From CAYQAJ01 sp964415245 (lineage in GTDB: Bacteria; Planctomycetota; Planctomycetia; Pirellulales; Pirellulaceae): a stretch of DNA of 14,880 nt. Location: NCBI GenBank assembly GCA_964415245.1, contig CAYQAJ010000114.1, positions 1 through 14,880 on the forward strand, given 5' to 3'. Positions 13,900 to 14,880 of the stretch are shown piece by piece. The notes under the pieces are model-generated. The model was not told the DNA's origin. It made no database searches and saw only the letters and a program-made list of their open reading frames with translations. Each line of letters starts with the position of its first letter. Within the stretch, counting starts at the first letter, position 1. Made by a program: the position numbers and the translations under genes.

Positions 13900-13935
13900 C
13901 TCACCATCGCGCCCCGAGAAAACAGGGTGAGAGGA

Positions 13936-13956
13936 CCGGCGAAACCGTTTTGCCGG
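13936..13956. promoter_or_regulatory. 21-bp dyad adjoining the aceE promoter (possible operator)
   Basis: CCGGCGAAAC, central C, GTTTTGCCGG: the half-sites match at 9 of 10 positions around an odd centre. The dyad ends 2 bp before the TACAAT hexamer at 13958, so it covers the spacer and -35 zone. A repressor bound here would block polymerase. The AAACCGTTT core recalls LacI-type operators, but no regulator gene is present in the window. It could instead act as a hairpin in read-through RNA from lpdA. Confidence 0.4.
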
Positions 13957-13957
13957 G

Positions 13958-13963
13958 TACAAT
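13958..13963 (+). promoter_or_regulatory. Candidate -10 element for aceE
   Basis: TACAAT matches 5 of 6 -10 positions and lies 39 bp before the ATG at 14003. No good -35 exists at the right distance; instead the region is occupied by the 21-bp dyad. An activator-dependent or unusual promoter would be needed, so the call is tentative. Confidence 0.35.
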
Positions 13964-14002
13964 TGCTAACTGTCGCACTGCTCGTGCTGGGGATACCCGC
14001 TC

Positions 14003-14880
14003 ATGCCTGATACACGAGCCGCACACGGTGCGGCGCACGATCCTTCGAAACCGCCCGATGCGCCCTCGCCCGATGCGCCGACCCCGGCGCACGCCACCGA
14101 CGTCGACCCGGCGGAAACGCAGGAATGGATCGACGCCCTGGAATACGTGCTGGGCAGCCGCGGCCCGGAGCGCGTGCGCTACCTGCTCGCCGCGCTCGAA
14201 CAAAAGGCCCGTCGCGACGGCGTCGATCTGCCGCTGGCCTCGAACACCCCCTACGTCAACACGATTCCCGTCGACAGCCAGCCCCGCTACCCCGGCAACC
14301 GCGAAATCGAGCGCCGCATCAAGAGTATCATCCGCTGGAACGCCATGGCCATGGTCCAGCGGGCCAACAAGGAGACGCCCGGCATCGGCGGCCACATCTC
14401 CAGCTTCGCGTCGTCGGCCACGCTCTACGAAGTGGGTTACAACCACTTCTTTCGCGGGCGGGGCAAGTCGGGCTTCGGCGGCGACCAGGTGTACTTCCAG
14501 GGGCACGTGTCGCCCGGCATGTACGCCCGCGCGTTTCTCGAAGGCCGCCTGAGCGAGGATCACCTGAAGAACTTTCGCCGCGAGCTGGCGCCCGGTGGCG
14601 GGCTCTCCTCATATCCGCACCCGTGGCTGATGCCCGAGTTCTGGGAGTTCGCCACGGTATCGATGGGCCTGGCGCCGATCATGGCCATCTACCACGCTCG
14701 TTTCAACGAGTACCTGCACGACCGCGGCCTGGCCGACACCGCCGGCAAGAAGGTGTGGGCCTTCTTGGGCGACGGCGAGTGCGACGAGCCCGAAACGCTC
14801 GGTGCGATCACATTGGCGGCCCGCGAGCAGCTCGACAACCTGATCTTCGTCATCAACTGCAACTTGCAGCGGCTCGATGG
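14003..14880 (+). CDS. aceE: Pyruvate dehydrogenase E1 component, homodimeric AceE type (N-terminal third, runs off right edge)
   Basis: 292 complete codons are read without a stop. E1 decarboxylates pyruvate with thiamine diphosphate and transfers the acetyl group to E2 lipoate. The sequence follows AceE closely: TPYVNTIPVDSQPRYPGN (82-99), GIGGHISSFASSATLYEVGY (127-146), VYFQGHVSPGMYARAFLEGR (163-182), LSSYPHPWLMPEFW (201-214) and the thiamine diphosphate-binding motif opening at GDGECDEPE (257-265) and continuing to INCNLQR (284-290). AceE proteins are about 890 residues, so about one third is present. Residues 1-38 are Pro/Ala/Asp-rich and probably a flexible E2-binding arm, as in other AceE proteins. 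GGGGA lies 9 nt before the ATG. With lpdA just upstream, this forms part of a pyruvate dehydrogenase locus; the E2 gene would be expected next. Confidence 0.97.
   Translation, partial: MPDTRAAHGAAHDPSKPPDAPSPDAPTPAHATDVDPAETQEWIDALEYVLGSRGPERVRYLLAALEQKARRDGVDLPLASNTPYVNTIPVDSQPRYPGNREIERRIKSIIRWNAMAMVQRANKETPGIGGHISSFASSATLYEVGYNHFFRGRGKSGFGGDQVYFQGHVSPGMYARAFLEGRLSEDHLKNFRRELAPGGGLSSYPHPWLMPEFWEFATVSMGLAPIMAIYHARFNEYLHDRGLADTAGKKVWAFLGDGECDEPETLGAITLAAREQLDNLIFVINCNLQRLD

Noticed and set aside
1..14880. CRISPR array, tRNA or rRNA genes, transposase, prophage or defence genes
   Set aside because: No regularly spaced identical repeats with unique spacers, no clear tRNA cloverleaf and no such proteins were seen. 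The tandem hairpins at 355-410 have only two units and no variable spacer array.

Overview
The window is GC-rich bacterial chromosome that most resembles Planctomycetota, probably the Pirellulales. This is inferred from protein character (a zinc-ribbon/membrane/terpenoid-cyclase-like protein beside a MoxR ATPase, a GyrA with an atypical quinolone pocket, an AceE-type pyruvate dehydrogenase), from TTG and GTG starts, and from the many intergenic palindromes. No taxonomic marker was searched. The content is mainly housekeeping and envelope-sugar genes. I see no phage, CRISPR array, transposase, toxin-antitoxin pair or defence island.

Layout. At the left edge lies the 5' part of a MoxR-family AAA+ ATPase on the minus strand, whose presumed leader holds two tandem hairpins. 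A gene-poor stretch (about 411-905) carries an 84-bp nested inverted repeat. Then comes a plus-strand gene for a zinc-ribbon, single-TM protein entering a terpenoid-cyclase-like repeat domain, interrupted by a 100-N assembly gap. It converges, across a 94-bp inverted repeat, on a long minus-strand block read right to left: gyrA, gmd, rmd, ugd. The last three make nucleotide sugars: GDP-4-keto-6-deoxymannose, then probably GDP-D-rhamnose, and UDP-glucuronate. Every spacer in this block holds palindromic or short-period repeat DNA. Divergent from gyrA, the plus strand carries a secreted endonuclease/exonuclease/phosphatase-family enzyme, an App1-like phosphatase, rpsD (ribosomal protein S4), lpdA (E3 of 2-oxoacid dehydrogenases) and the first third of aceE (pyruvate dehydrogenase E1), which runs off the right edge.

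How the genes work together. gmd-rmd-ugd supply activated deoxyhexose and uronic acid for surface polysaccharide. lpdA and aceE are two of the three pyruvate dehydrogenase components; the E2 gene presumably lies beyond the right edge. The two phosphoesterase genes are neighbours and may both act on lipid or sugar phosphates, but their substrates cannot be read from sequence.

The least explained content is intergenic: at least five structurally different palindrome families plus 7- and 8-bp tandem micro-repeats within about 6 kb. The tandem hairpin pair shows a compensatory base-pair change between copies. The 133-bp double-arm palindrome between gmd and rmd and a 21-bp dyad next to the candidate aceE promoter also deserve attention.
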